A DNA stretch of 64,000 bases from Arctopsyche grandis (GCF_051622035.1 NC_135360.1:30955206-31019205), one strand, 5' to 3'. Positions 33,158-45,769 are shown, counted from the first letter of the stretch. The notes: generated by a model not told the origin, from the sequence alone. Translations and numbers: made by a program.

Positions 33158-33604
33158 GCCAGCAGCATAGCTCGGTCGTTAAGCTTCTGCTTAGCGTCAA
33201 GAAGGTGCCGGGTTCAATCCCTGAATGAAAATGAATTTTTCAGAGTATGCTGTTGGTCAGATCTGGATTTGTGACTCCAGGTTGATCGTTTCCTATCAGA
33301 GTTTGCCAATTTTCTCTGATTTCATTGTTGAAACGGTTCCCGGAAAAAAAAATTGGCTATAAATCCTTCCTACCTACTATGTCACCACTATTTGAAGTTT
33401 GATTGATGTACAATAAAATTTATGTACAATTCATAGATGTCTCGTTAATTTGCGAGTTTTTCAGTGTCTCGCAATTCAACGACTTGTAATAAAAATGTTG
33501 CATTTGTATTTGTAATTGTAATTTGTAATTGGCCAGGAAGGCGCATTGGGATTTACCCGTAAGGCCTTCCTGGTATATATGTAAATAAATAAATAAATAA
33601 ATAT
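33158..33604 (+). mobile_element. SINE type A, full length (reference copy)
   Basis: The order is: head AGCCAGCAGCATAGCTCGGT; B box GGTTCAATCCC; closing ATGCTGTTGG; central domain (ACTCCAGGTTGATCGTTTCC, GAGTTTGCCAATTTT, GTTGAAACGGTTCC); unique body; tail GGCCAGGAAGGCGCATTGGG and GCCTTCCTGG; then (AAAT)n. The best preserved type A copy here, and it keeps both Pol III boxes. Confidence 0.9.
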
Positions 33605-35640
33605 AAGGCTACAGGCTAGTGGAAAAGGGTAAGCTGTCATTTTCTCCAAAATTTTGGTTTCTTAAACGTGTTTATTACGATTATATTTCACCATCGAGTT
33701 AGCGTAAGCGGCCAAACCTCGTAAAATGGCAAAGTTTTAAAGTGATTGGAAGAATTTAGGAATATTGTCAGTGAAGTGAAGCTAATAATAAAAACCTTGT
33801 AAAAATATAACATTAGTATAGCTGAGAAATGTTGATGTTTCACATATTATAAATATAAATCATTTCTAATTTTGTTTTTTTACTTTTAGGAATTTTCACT
33901 ATAAAAATGAAAAATATAATAAATTTAATGTAGAATTTAAACAAGCGCAATTTTTTTTCTGCAAAAATCGTTAAATATATAGCTTTTTAGAGTTGAGACA
34001 TTACTTTTTAATCTTCTATGCTCATCTTAAGCCAAAAATATTATAAAATAATATGAAACTTTCAACAACTGACTTGACTTTATTTTTTTTTAACAAATTA
34101 AATATCATTCTAATTAACAAGCAAATAAAACCTATATATGTAGGTACATACATTATTTATCATAAAATTAGTTATTTGCAATCTTTAGAAATATATGTAT
34201 ATTTTTCTCACTTTATACTCAATATTTTCTAATGAATGAATAGCATTTAGGAATTCTATTATGAACATGTGGATATTCGCATTTAATGAACGTTTGTAAG
34301 CCCTGCTATCAGACGTCATATACATAGCTAATAAAAAGACGTTCCGTTTTCATTTGAATATTATCAACAGGTTAATGCTTTTTATAATGACATTTTATCA
34401 ATGTAAATATGTGGTTTTTATAGCGTGTTAGAATTGATGATCTTGAATCGTTATCGCGTACGATTCTTCGAGCATGTGTGTCGCTAATGGCATGTGAAGA
34501 AAATTCGTTAGTGGTCCCATTAGGACGTATTACCACAATTGGAAAATGCATAACTTGTTTTCGCTTTCGCTTATCTATGTAACTTAAAGGTACGCTTTCC
34601 GGTTTTTTTCCTTAGTCCATTTACTATAATCATTTCCGAAAATCGTAGTTTTCCTCGCTCGTTAATTTCCTTTAGGATCAAAATTGAAATTTATTATCTC
34701 GAGTGTGTACTAATAATATTTTTCGACGTCGAAAGAAATCAATACTTCGACGAAATGTTCGCATACGCAGCTCACAAAAAATTGTTCTCGAAGGAACTTA
34801 AAACCGGTCTTTAGAATCAGTGAAATGTGGATTTGCATAATTTAATTGGATTAATTCCGACGACTCGTCTAAGAATATTTTAGTTTAAATTTAGCGTCGA
34901 TAATCCCTGCAGGAATTATCCCGCGTAATGGCGCCGTTCGATTGTATTTTACAATTAAAATTGGGAATGTGCCGTTTTGCAATTCCAATGTGAAAGAGAC
35001 GTGTAAGGAGATGAAGGCGGGATAAAAAAATGATACAAATCTTTCACGTCAGATTCTCGCTTTGCGAAATATACGCAATTTTTCTTGACCGAAAGAAATT
35101 GTTTTTTTCTTCGTCTTCTCGGAGCCGATGGTTGATAGCAAAAAAGATCTATTTTCGCGTCGGTGTTATGATAACAAAAAAGAGGTCAAAGGTCTCTACT
35201 TCCAACGAGAGCTCTTCTTTTATCGAAAGATAACCACTTGACCTGGTGATTGGTTTTGTGAAAACTCTCGATGGCGAGTGCCTTTTTCTTGCTACGGAAG
35301 TATCATCGACTTAACAAAGGAAAAACTTTACCAATAATTGACGCTTCATTACCTGTTGGCTTTTCACACCATTTTCTTGTATCACCCATCTAGTCAAAGC
35401 ATTCAGTTCCGGTAATTTTCAACGGATTTTAACCGTATATTTCCCATCTAGGTAATATTTATAGCGTAACCTCGTCTAGTTATTATTTTTGTAAGCGAAT
35501 TATTTTGAATTAATTTTAATATGAAGCTGTAAAGTTGTCAAAGATCAAATCCTAATACAGAAAGTGCGCATGGAGACACGTGACGCGTAATTCATATGTG
35601 TAGTTAAATCTCAATATAATATGTGCTAGACATGATGCGT
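33605..35640. other. Single-copy stretch with CpG-richer part at 34440-35300
   Basis: No known domain. A frame at 35030-35233 lacks any recognised similarity. The CpG-richer part may be conserved non-coding DNA of the eag intron. Confidence 0.4.
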
Positions 35641-35654
35641 GGTTGGATTTACAA

Positions 35655-36240
35655 CAAGGGTAATGGATGTATTGAATAGAGTGAACATATTGAAATAGCA
35701 ATAGGCGGGTCACGTAGCTAGAAGAATGGACGAAAGGTGGACAAAAGAAGTGCTAGAATGGTACCCGAGAGAATGTAAACGGGTAAAAAAAAGACTGCAA
35801 GGATGATGGGTAGATAGATTAGGAAAATGTGTGGGATGAGATGGATGAAAGTTGCGCAAAACAAAGACGATTGTTGGAAAGGCTTTCATATATGTAGTAG
35901 TGGATGGTGAATGGCTGGAAATGATGTTGATGATGTAAAGTTGAATGTTTTGGGGTATGTTTGCAATTTTTTAAATAGGGTGAAGATATTGACACGGTAA
36001 TTGGGCGGGTCACATAGTTAGAAGAATGGACGAAATGTGGACAAAAGAAGTGCTAGAATGGTACCCGAGAGAATGTTAAAGGGTAAAAGGAAGATGGCTA
36101 GACAGATTAGAAAAATGTGTGGGATGAGATAGAGACGAGTGTTGGAAAGGCTTTTATACCTATACAGTATTGGATGGTGAATGACTGGAAATGATGATGA
36201 TGATGATGTAAAGTTGAATGTTTTGCAATATAGTATCATT
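35655..36240 (+). mobile_element. Tandemly duplicated C-terminal end of an RTE-type LINE
   Basis: Two direct copies (35655-35950 and 35995-36240) encode, with stops and frameshifts, AGHVARRMDERWTKEVLEW, YPREC, KRLQG-W, DRLGK and MRWMKVAQNKDDCWKGF. This is the common C-terminus of insect endonuclease/RT LINEs ('GHiaRm.d.RWtk.vleW.Pr...R..GRP..RW.ddi....g..W...AqdR..W'). Both copies end in ATGATGTTGATGATG-like repeats before the next unit. Non-functional. Confidence 0.75.
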
Positions 36241-37256
36241 ATTACTTTATACTGGAGACGGTTTTTGGAAGGGTATAGAAAAGTTTAAATTTCAAACTTG
36301 ATTTACCCGAGCAGTGCCGGGCGATTCGGTTAGTTTTAAACAATATTCCGACAAGCAAGTATAAATTGAGTATGAAATCAATTTTGAAGTGTAAATTTAT
36401 TATTGAAAAAAGCTTCGTTGACGATTTTGAACACGTTTTGAATTCGGAATGTTTTTGGCATGTGTATATTCTCGCTAATCCGTGAGTGACTAATCCGGCT
36501 TATAGCTCATCCGTGCGTTTCGGTAAACCGAATATATATATTACATATATAAAAACTGGAATATAATATAAAATTAATAAATCACAATATTTTATTAGTA
36601 GGAAATTTCAAAATAAATCAACATATTAGTAAATTGGCGTTGAATAAAGAATGTCGCCAGACATGAAAGGGCCAACATCATACAATATGCAGGTCATACA
36701 TACCTATATATTCAAACCTGTTCAAAGTAAAACGGTTTAAGAACCTCCGCGTAATATTTTATCGTTATACACAAAACGTCGGAATGAAAAGCACCTTAGC
36801 CTTCGATAGTTTCTACGCGCATCATAATCCAATTTAGGGTAACATGTGTCGTCATTTGCATAATCTATTGAATGCTGGCATGTACCTTTAGATACGCACA
36901 TGAATAATATATGTACATATAACCTCATTTTATCAAAGTGTATATGTATTATACATACATACATACATACATAGGACGTTCAAAAAGTTCCCCGGGATAT
37001 GGGTTTCTTTTTTAAAACAATGCTATATTTGCGACAGTGATGCACGGATAGTTTTTTTTATGTTATACAAACATACATATTATCTCTACATCTATGGATG
37101 TGGTTTCGGCTGAATTTTAAGTAAGTGGGAGCATTAAATTAGTAATTGAATTGAGTACAAAAAGCTTTATATTATAAAGAGTAGTGATTTAAGTGCTATA
37201 TCATTGTCCTGTAGCCACCAATTCACGAAAAGTGTAAGAGTAGGAATTGATTCTAC
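36241..37256. other. Non-coding stretch with (CATA)n
   Basis: Nothing clear. At 36285-36330 TTTACCCGAGCAGTGCCGGG resembles the start of RTE-like 3' repeats. A CATACATACATA run is at 36952-36972, followed by GTTCAAAAAGTTCCC, which resembles mariner-type ends but has no partner. Confidence 0.35.
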
Positions 37257-37675
37257 TGTTGCGTAGGGGTGGGTGGAGGATCCAAATAAAAGGCCAAAGT
37301 CGCTTCACAGCATTTATTGGGTGATTAAAGAGATCCACGCACTGCCAGTGCTCCGTCCAGAATGCCTTCATATGGCATAAGTACCTGCTTATAAAGGGCA
37401 GGTCACTCACTGCATCTTCCTCGACTCGTTTGTTTACCTATTGTTATAGTCACGTACCAGATATGCAGTCCCACGGTCTCGCGCTGTCAGTTCTGAGAAT
37501 TTCTAGCGGGAAGCGACTGAATGCCGTTACCGACCACTAAGTTCATTCGGGGGGGTCTCCATTGTTAGCCAACAGCACTTAAGCCTGGAAATAATCCTAG
37601 AAAACCAATTATAATGGCGGCTCCTTTTAGCATATGCTAAAATCATTTAGCATATGCTACAATTCTGCAACGTAA
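37257..37675 (+). mobile_element. Solo-LTR-like repeat, copy 3, diverged
   Basis: It begins TGTTGCGTAGGGGTGGGTGG and follows the order of the two other copies (GTCGCTTCACAGCATTTATTG, TGCTTATAAAGGGC, ATTCGGGGGGGTCTCCATTG). The 3' end differs: after the CACTTAA block comes sequence with twin palindromes before a terminus-like CAACGTAA. The exact end is uncertain. Confidence 0.55.
37625..37660. promoter_or_regulatory. Twin TTTAGCATATGCTA palindromes
   Basis: A perfect 18-bp palindrome (37625-37642, TTTTAGCATATGCTAAAA) is followed three bases on by a second copy of its core (37646-37659, TTTAGCATATGCTA). Each is two back-to-back ATGCTAA octamer-like half sites around CATATG. Confidence 0.5.
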
Positions 37676-38099
37676 ATACATATGTACATATGTATGTGTG
37701 TACTAATTATAATTTTTGTTTATTAAAATAAACAATAAGTGTTTAATCTTTTTTCCTATTGTATCATGTTTCATCATTTTCATTTACAGCCATTTTCCAT
37801 TCATCCATTGTACATTACCAAATTCAATTGTACTAAATTCATTCATTCCAGTGGTACTACATTCATTCATTCTCTTGGCTACTATTCGAGCATACTTTCG
37901 TCAATTTATTATCCGTTCTAATAACGTGACCCACTCGTTGCCATTTCAATCTTTAAATTCTTATATTTAATTAGATACATATGTATATATTAAATAAAAT
38001 ATAATTACTACAAAATGACTGGATAATTAGCAGCTGGCCAACTTGCCCTATCTGTCGCAAATGTCGAATCTATAACATTACGAATTTGCTGATATATTA

Positions 38100-38228
38100 A
38101 ATACTGCTGAAAAATTTATCAAATTTGTCCATAGATGTCTCTATGATGTTCTGTAAATTGTTTATTTGTGTCTGCAATTGGCCAGGAAGGCGTATTGGGG
38201 TTAAAAATTTAAACCTTCCTGGTATATA
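38100..38228 (+). repeat. SINE A/C 3' fragment
   Basis: Contains a TAGATGTCTC block, GGCCAGGAAGGCGTATTGGG and CCTTCCTGGTATATA of the tail. Head and core are missing. Confidence 0.65.
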
Positions 38229-38249
38229 AGTAGTAATGAGTAGTAATAT

Positions 38250-38632
38250 TTTTATTTCATTTTATTTCAATCGAACATGTACACTAACCTTTACATGTAC
38301 GCTCCAAAGCGATGAGTTTACCAATACAGATATAATACAATTAATAAAAGCAATGCGAATTCATACAAAAATCATGCACAGTGACATCTATGTAGAATAT
38401 TTTGCAGCATTTATTATAGAAATTGGCGAATGTCAAGGCGCTGAATAACTTGAGATTTTCAAGGAGGTGCCAATTTACAGGAACCGTTTCATTGAAAATA
38501 AGAAAAATTGGCAAACTCTGAAAGGAAACGATCGACATGGAGTCACAAACCAAGGTCTGGCCAATAGCTATTAGTGGGAATCGAACCACTCTGATCAAAA
38601 CCATAATATGATAAACACTAGTCCACGCTGGT
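38250..38632 (-). mobile_element. SINE type B, nearly full length
   Basis: Tail (ATCGAACATGTACACTAACC, CGCTCCAAAGCGATGAGT), body, core (AACGATCGACATGGAGTCAC) and head (AACACTAGTCCACGCTGG) are present on the minus strand. The B box is damaged (GGAATCGAACCACTC on +). Confidence 0.82.
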
Positions 38633-38869
38633 GGAAGCTATTAAAATGAACTAAAGATATATTTTGAATATAAAAGATAGATATTAAGAGCTTTTAAAAA
38701 GTGCTTTGTTTAGAATACAATAACATTGATGAACAAAGGGCTTAGATGGGTAGGAAAATCGTTTTGAAATATTTTTGAAATTGAATAGAATATGAAAAAT
38801 CAAGTGTTTGATTCAATTTATTGAATATTAATTAGAAACTTGAAATAAATATATAACGTTCTTTATACT

Positions 38870-39530
38870 TTATACGCGCACCGACGAACTTGATGGAACG
38901 CTTTGTGTTCCCTTTGGTGTGCGTTTTGTATTTGCGTGCTCTTCTCGGGTAAGTATTTGGACCCAATTTAAGTTATTGCTTAAATTGACTCAATTAAAAA
39001 CATTTTCATCTCGACAATATTATTACATCGCTTTATCATTTTTCAATCTGTATAGACATTTTGCGAAAAGTTTCGACGTTTTCTGAATAAAATTCAACGT
39101 TGAAGGCGAGTCGAGTTAATTGTTCGGAAAATTCGATTACGAAAAGTGTCGTATCTGCATGATTAATCATCATTTATTTAAAAGTGTACTCGCAATTTTG
39201 AAACGTATCCTTTCAATGTAGACTTGTGCTGTTTTGAATTTTTCCGTTTTAGCCTGAGGAAAGTGTAAGAGTGCCGAAAAAACTGAGTGATCCGAGTTGG
39301 CTGCCATAAATCATTTCTGATTTTCATTTCCAATTTTTGCCCGACGCGTATAATATTGATAAATATGCCCCGAATACTTCCGTCCTGTTTCGGAAATTAA
39401 ATTGAATTTTTTCCGAGCCGTTTTGACGTTTATGCAAATTAAATTTCGATCGAGGCCCGCCTCCAGCTTAAAATTTATCCCGTGTAATACTTCTTTATAT
39501 TTATATGAAATCGAAATTAACTCAACGATG
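38870..39530. other. Single-copy CpG-richer stretch
   Basis: No ORF of note and no repeat. Composition stands out from its AT-rich surroundings. Candidate conserved intronic DNA. Confidence 0.35.
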
Positions 39531-39540
39531 TCGCATATAT

Positions 39541-40060
39541 GTAGGTTTTTTAGCTCTTTTTCCTATTATGCTGTACATTAACATTATAATAATATAAAAC
39601 TATGTATGATTACTAACAAAATTAAATTAAAATTGTAAAATAGAAAATGATCAGTAGATCAGTAGCTATTAAAATAGATATATGTATGTACATACATATG
39701 TATTGTAACTATGTAGGTTTTTGAGCTATTTTTCCTATTGTCCTGTACATAAACATATCATTCGTTATGATTCGCATTTCAAACACACAGATTACATAAA
39801 CACAATCTGCTTTAGGTCATCGAATTTGGAGAGTCTTTAATTAATATTATGTATTAGATGTATTGTGAGGATTTATAAGAATTGTAAATAGGTTTTTGAA
39901 CTCTTTTTCTTATTATGCTGTACATTAACATTAGAATAATATAATACTGTGATTACTAACAAAATTGAATTAAAATTGTTAAATAGAAAATGATCAGTAG
40001 ATCAGTAGCTATCAAAATATACATAAGATGTATTGTGAACATAATTTGCTAATAATAAAA
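39541..40060 (+). repeat. Dispersed repeat family F with internal duplication
   Basis: 39758-40060 matches 61528-61835 almost base for base (TTATGATTCGCATTTCAAAC, AAAATGATCAGTAGATCAGT). Part of it (GTAGGTTTTTTAGCTC to AGTAGCTATTAAAATAGATA) is already present once at 39541-39700, so the unit is partly duplicated here. Confidence 0.8.
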
Positions 40061-40069
40061 AGCATTTAA

Positions 40070-40890
40070 AAATCAAATCAATGATGTCGCATACTTTTAT
40101 ATTAGTCATGCGTTTTGTTCGAAAAAATTCAATTCCGATGAAAAATTTGCGCCGTTAATCAAATTAGTATGTCGTCTTTAAGAATTAGTAAAAAATTCAG
40201 TTGTCCGAAAATAAAATTCAACTTTACATTAGTTGACAGCTACACGAAGCTCTAAGTCACGTTCTATGAATATAATATTGTGTACGAATGTATGTACATA
40301 AAAAAGTTATAATGATTAGAACAGAAACGCGATTCAGTCGAAGACTCCTTTGTTTCATTTATATCGTGTTGGCCCAAATTCGGAGTACGACTTTTGGTCA
40401 CGCTTTACTTTGTCGCACAAAATCGCATGAATAATATACATATGTAGTATGTATTTTTTTAGTCTCGAAAGCCGATACCTGGAAGACGTTGAATAGTGGT
40501 TCCGTTTCGGGCAATGTCGTCTATCGATCTTGTTTTCATTCAACTGTGTGTATATACACTAAATGATGTTTGTTTATAATGATTTATAATATATATGAAC
40601 AGTTGGCGTTTCGTCGTGACGCATTCTTGAAATTTAAATTTGCGCGAGTGTCGATTAATCACTTGCGAGATGACGGCATTACAATTAATTTAATAATAGT
40701 TAAATGATCGTCTGAGAATTATTTACATAAATGTGTTGTGAGATATTATTTAAATGGTGATGATTGAGCTCTGGTTGATTGCTCGAAGTACTATGTGTGT
40801 ATTTGCAATGTAAAGTACAGTTTTAAATTTTTAAAATCGAAATTAAATGGTAATTTTAAAAGTTATAAACAAACCTTGAATATAATTTTG
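40070..40890. other. Single-copy stretch
   Basis: No gene recognised on either strand. Confidence 0.4.
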
Positions 40891-40894
40891 TTCT

Positions 40895-41775
40895 TTTTAC
40901 TAGCCTCATCTTACTTTGCTTTCGATTTTTACGTCTGATTTCGTCTCACAAAATTTGGGTTCTTATCCGTCGTTTTCAAACTTTGCCATTTTGCTCGGTT
41001 CGGTCATCAATATATGTGGAAATCAAGTCCGTCATTACGATGGTGAAAAATAATCGTAATAGACACGTTTTAAAATACTCCAATATCTTTCTCGGTGACA
41101 TCTATTGTCCACATTGTCGGATTTATCCACACTATTCCGATCGTTTTTCCCATTTCGCGACCGTCTCGCTATGTGAGATTTTAATTGTTTAAACGCCTAT
41201 AACTTTTTACATACCGCCTTTACGTTTCACATGGCTTTCGTGTCAGTGGTCATTTTTTATCTCTTATTCGATCGTTTTCATACTTTGCCATATTGCTCAT
41301 TTTGGTCATCAATACACGTTAATGTATCGTCTGCCATTACGTTGGAGATAAAATATCGTATACAACGCGTTTTAAACACGCGGAAAGTAAATCTTCCTGA
41401 CGTTTAATAAGCGTTCGTCCCGTATCTTCCAACCTGTTAGCCTTGATATGGCGATATAAGATTTTAATTGTTTAAACGCCTATAGTTCACTCTATATTTT
41501 ATGAAATTTGCTCTATTGGTTCTCGTTATCTCTAATATATAAATATTTATATTTTTAACTCTCGTAAATTTCAAATTTGGCGTGTAGCTTCTTGTAGGGT
41601 AATACACGATATATATTGATTTTTGGCCAAATATGTCAGATTTGACATTTCACGGCTAAAAGTATATCTCTTCACTGGGTTTTATCTGCGAGATAAGTAT
41701 TCAATAATAAGTTATGTTGTATCTAATTGTTAATATGATTTACAATAAGCTTACATACATTTAGTTTTTTTACAA
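40895..41775 (+). repeat. Dispersed repeat family G
   Basis: The segment at 41205-41775 is an inverted counterpart of 55300-55868 (TTTGCCATATTGCTCATTTT, AATGTATCGTCTGCCATTAC, TATATCTCTTCACTGGGTTT). The part at 40895-41170 is like 27045-27300. It may derive from an RTE-like element's 3' part. Confidence 0.75.
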
Positions 41776-42153
41776 TAAGCTTACATACATATATCACATA
41801 CAATTATTTTTAGTTATCAGCTGATTTAATCTGATGATTGAAAAGTTGATTTCTGTAAATACATAAACTCATTTATGGACAATCATACATTGATAAAATA
41901 TTCTTAAAATATTCTTAAACTATTCTAAACTGTAAGGTTCCCGGCATAAATGAGTATACATATTGCCGGCAGCAACTCATAACCTCAAATTTCATTGTTT
42001 ATTCCTTCATAACAAACTTTCTAACCAATACAAGCTACACATGTACACAGATCAAACAGTGATAGTTTTATTTTTAGTTATCAGCTGATTTTTTTATTTT
42101 TCACTCTATATATTATAAAATTTGCTTTATAGGTTCTCATTATCTCATTATCT

Positions 42154-42154
<1 letters not shown>

Positions 42155-42242
<88 letters not shown>
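42155..42242. repeat. (TA)n microsatellite
   Basis: About 87 bases of pure TA. It follows ACTCTATATATTATAAAATT, a piece of family G. Confidence 0.98.
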
Positions 42243-42245
<3 letters not shown>

Positions 42246-42324
42246 TTATCTCTCATATATATTGATGATTGGCGTAGATAACCGTGGGCGTATATAACCT
42301 CTAAATGTTGTCTTGGCTAATTGT

Positions 42325-42590
42325 GACAGATTCCTGTAAAATTTGCATTCCCTTTCCTATATCTCTTGCTAACTTCAAGTTATTCAGCGTCTTGAGGTTC
42401 GCTAATTTGATTATAAAAATGCTGCAAAAGTTTCTCCATAGATCTCACTGTGGATGTTTGTATGAATTCGCATTTGTATATAAAATGCTTATGTATGATA
42501 TTTATTATATTGTATAAATACGCTCTTCGTTTTGGAGCGATCTGTAAAAGGCGAGTGTACATGTTCGATGAAACAAATAAATAAATAATG
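42325..42590 (+). mobile_element. SINE type B, tail half
   Basis: On the + strand it has TATTCAGCGTCTTGAGGTTC, the TTTCTCCATAGATCTCACTG block and the tail TTTTGGAGCGATCTGTAAAA ending GAAACAAATAAATAAATAA. Head and core are missing. Confidence 0.75.
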
Positions 42591-43084
42591 TAAAAATGGG
42601 TTTACCTGTAAACAATACATAAATAAAAAATAATTATTGAAAACTGCTTTTCACTTTATGTAGAAAATATTTCAACCAAAACGATAAGATTTCCGTATCG
42701 AATTTTTAAACTCTGATTAGAGTTTATTATTGTCACTATAGGCTAATTAGCTTTTTGTATAAAACATCAAAATATGGTCGTTAATTTAATATTAGAAAAA
42801 CATCGATCATTAAACATGATAGACGTTTACTATGCACGTGCAGTTAAACATGTCCGTAAATCATTTTGACAGCATTTTTATCTCAAAACTACAAACCTTA
42901 ATGACCGGCTTCAATTATGAATCACCTTAGCTCCAAAATTTGGCCAAATTGAGTTATTTATGCAATTTTGTTCCTGCTTACATTTTCTATTCTGATATCA
43001 TGTAAAATAACGTCCCATTTCCACTTTGGACATATACGAAGCATCAATAGATAGATCAAAGCAAAACTGGACTTCAATTTTGTA
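42591..43084. other. AT-rich stretch
   Basis: Nothing recognised. Confidence 0.4.
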
Positions 43085-43345
43085 TTAGAAGCTTTTTTTA
43101 GCTTCTCTCAGTTAGTTCAGTGACATTTCTGCACGTCAAAACTTTGATGTGATTTAAAACCACTTCCACTCTTTAGATGGCTTTGATATTGTACCAACAT
43201 CCGGGGTTTAGCTAACATTGAAGTAAGCCAATGTCTCTGATATGGAGCTGGAGGAGTTCAATCTTCAACGAACTTTACTAAAAATGACATCGGAATCTTA
43301 TGTCATATCAAAGTGATGATGACTCACAGGTCAAAACTTTTTCCC
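43085..43345 (+). repeat. Dispersed repeat family I, copy 2
   Basis: Matches 800-1105 in order and strand. It lies just left of the TTAA site at 43371. Confidence 0.6.
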
Positions 43346-43370
43346 TCTAATACTCATATCTCATATAAAC

Positions 43371-43846
43371 TTAACCTTTGAAGGATTGAGCGTCGAGATC
43401 GAACGAGTGTCCCGAACCGGGGTCGAGTAAGACCCCAGTATTTTTTAATCAAAATACAGCTTTTCTCAATACAAATGGGTTCAATATATGTATATCTTAT
43501 TAATCATTTTATTCAACAACATAAAAAAGTTTTAGTCCTATAGCATGTTTTTGACTATTTTTGTATTAAAAAATAACGACAACCAACGACATGCAAACGC
43601 ACATAGGTAAGGCCAACAGGCGACTGCATGACTAAATAGCCACGCGCCAAAATAGACGAAAACAATAACTTACGAAAATATAGTTGTCTCTTTCTCTCGC
43701 GTTGATTCATCGATCAACAAGAATATGCAAGCGAACAGTTAAAAACATGACTTATCGCTACCGCCTTTAAATCATACTTTGGAACGTAGAAATGTATAAA
43801 TGTATTTTTTTTCGATGTACCCCTTTTCTAAATCATACAAAATTTA
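43371..43846 (+). repeat. Left arm of a ~470-bp inverted repeat starting at TTAA
   Basis: It begins TTAACCTTTGAAGGATTGAG and includes GAACCGGGGTCGAGTAAGACC, TAAAAAAGTTTTAGTCCTAT and GATGTACCCCTTTTCTAAAT. The inverted counterpart is 48172-48644. TTAA plus CCTTTG termini are reminiscent of piggyBac elements, but no transposase was seen. Confidence 0.8.
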
Positions 43847-43919
43847 TAAATATGTATATAGATAACACAATTTAAAACCAAAAAATGCACAACAAAACAC
43901 ATGTACGTATGTATGTATG

Positions 43920-44460
43920 TACGTTGTTTGGAATTGATTATCCACACACGTTGAGCTCAACGTGATGTCGAATAGTATATCGATGACAAAACACGTCGCG
44001 GGGAAAACTCACCTCCCCGCTTTTCCGCCAACGGGAAAACTAATTACATTGTAACGGTTTGAAAGGCGGTTTTGTGCAGGGGAAGCCATCAGCTACTGCT
44101 ATCTTAACGTCTTTGTAAAGAGCTTTTTGTGCCGGAATCGATATTCGCAAGCGGCGTCGGATTACCGTGTCGGCCTCTATTTTCGTCCATCGTGTCAAAG
44201 GTCATCTGGTAACCCGTCGAATTCAATGCGAAGTCACGAGGCCGCTGCGCGAGTGGACCGGAAATGTGGGTTTCCGAGACCGGAAGTCGAGTGCGAAAAG
44301 CGTCTGGTCACGTGCGACCGCTCCAAATGTCACCGATGCGTATTTCTAAACGTGTCGCGTTTGACATATGACTCGCTCAAATGTCAAGACGATTGACTCT
44401 GTGAGGATCGTGTGGTGATGGGTTTGATTGATGTACATATCTACATATATATGTACGTAT
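43920..44460. other. Single-copy CpG-rich island
   Basis: GC-rich DNA with two overlapping open frames (44127-44396, 44167-44349). Neither shows a known domain, and no clean splice pair bounds them. It lies between the inverted repeat arms. Confidence 0.35.
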
Positions 44461-44544
44461 ATATGCGTTGTTAAATTTGCGCAATGTTGCATTTATTTTT
44501 ATATTAATTGAATTTTATATTATTTTATTTTTCTTTTTATTACA

Positions 44545-44812
44545 TTTTATACCAGAACGGCCGTACAGGTAAACCCGAATGCTTCTTCCTGGCCAATTAC
44601 AAACAATACAGCATTTTTATTATACAAGTCGCTGAATTACGAGACATTGAAAACTGGCAAATTTACGAGACATCTATGAATTGTACATAAATTTGATTGT
44701 ATATTAATCATACTCAAATAGTGGTGACAAATAGTAGGTAGGAAGGTTTTTAGCCAATTTTTAATCGGGAACCGTTTCAACAATGAAATCAGATAAAATC
44801 AGAAAAAACCCT
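44545..44812 (-). mobile_element. SINE type A, 5'-truncated
   Basis: Tail to the start of the core on the minus strand; it stops at GAAATCAGATAAAATCAG. The sequence that follows (44813-44894, CCCTAGGACGCATAATCTAT) recurs inverted at 52790-52862 next to another type A SINE. Confidence 0.8.
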
Positions 44813-44894
44813 AGGACGCATAATCTATGCTATAGCAGTATATACATAGTTTGTGAATGATTCTTATATTTATTTTATTATATACTACATATAT

Positions 44895-45296
44895 AACAGG
44901 AAGACCTAACAGGTACGCCAGAATGCGCCTTCCAGGCCAATTACAAACAATGCAGCATTTTTATTACACAAGTCGCTGAATTACGAGACAATGAGAACTC
45001 TATACTAACGAGACAACTATGAATTTTAAATTGTACATTAAGCATAATCAAATAGTGGCGATATAGTAGGTTTTTAGCCAATTTTTAATCGGGAACCGTT
45101 TCAACAATGAAATCAGATAAAATTGGCAAACTATGATAGGAAACGATCGACCTGGAGCACTAATATCCAGGTCTGATCAGCAGCACTACAGATATACTCA
45201 GAAAAATTATTTTTCAATCGAGGTCAGCTCATGGGATCGAACCCGGCGCCTCTCGGTGCTAGGCAGAAGCTTAACGACCGAGCTATGCTGCTGGCC
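44895..45296 (-). mobile_element. SINE type A, full length
   Basis: Head at the right (minus strand GGCCAGCAGCATAGCTCGGT; B box GGTTCGATCCC), central domain, body and tail (GGCGCATTCTGGCG). With its left flank it is an inverted counterpart of 52326-52862. Confidence 0.88.
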
Positions 45297-45365
45297 AAGC
45301 TATGCTATGCTGCTAGCTGATATGTTTTCATCGGTATCAAAAAATGTTTGATTGCTTTGATGTAT

Positions 45366-45690
45366 TTTTATTACTTTATCTATATACGTAGTAACAATAG
45401 ATGAAGTTTTGTGATCATGGGAAAATTCGAACTCGAGATTTTGACTGATTCGAACTCGGAATCGATTACTGGTCACGTTTTCATGATCTAGAAAAAATGT
45501 GTGTGTGTTTGTGTATTTTGGGGATTTTTTGAACACCGTTAGTCCCATCAAACTAAAACTTAGTATTGGTTACTGAAGTTCTTATCGACATGACGTTATT
45601 TTTTTCAAATTTTTAAGTTGACCGGAAATGGTTTTTTGAACTCAATTATCTTCCAAACCGCTCGCTGAATCGAACTGAAGTTTTTTTTAC
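45366..45690 (+). repeat. Repeat family H, long copy
   Basis: Same order as 10475-10750: TTACTTTATCTATATACG, GTAACAATAGATGAAGTTTT, CACGTTTTCATGATCTAGAA, (GT)n, TTCTTATCGACATGACG, GACCGGAAATGG. It directly follows a type A SINE head. Confidence 0.7.
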
Positions 45691-45769
45691 ATGTAATAGA
45701 AATTATAAATTTTATACCCTAATATTTTTATTTTATTTGATTATTATTAGTCTTTCAATACCTCGAAAT

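Noticed and set aside
36975..37020. Mariner end at GTTCAAAAAGTTCCC
   Set aside because: No matching second end, TA pair or transposase was found nearby.
44127..44396. Cys-rich 89-codon frame (CPRPEVECEK-like)
   Set aside because: Cysteine spacing fits no family I know, an overlapping frame is equally open, and the segment is simply CpG-rich. No splice sites frame it.
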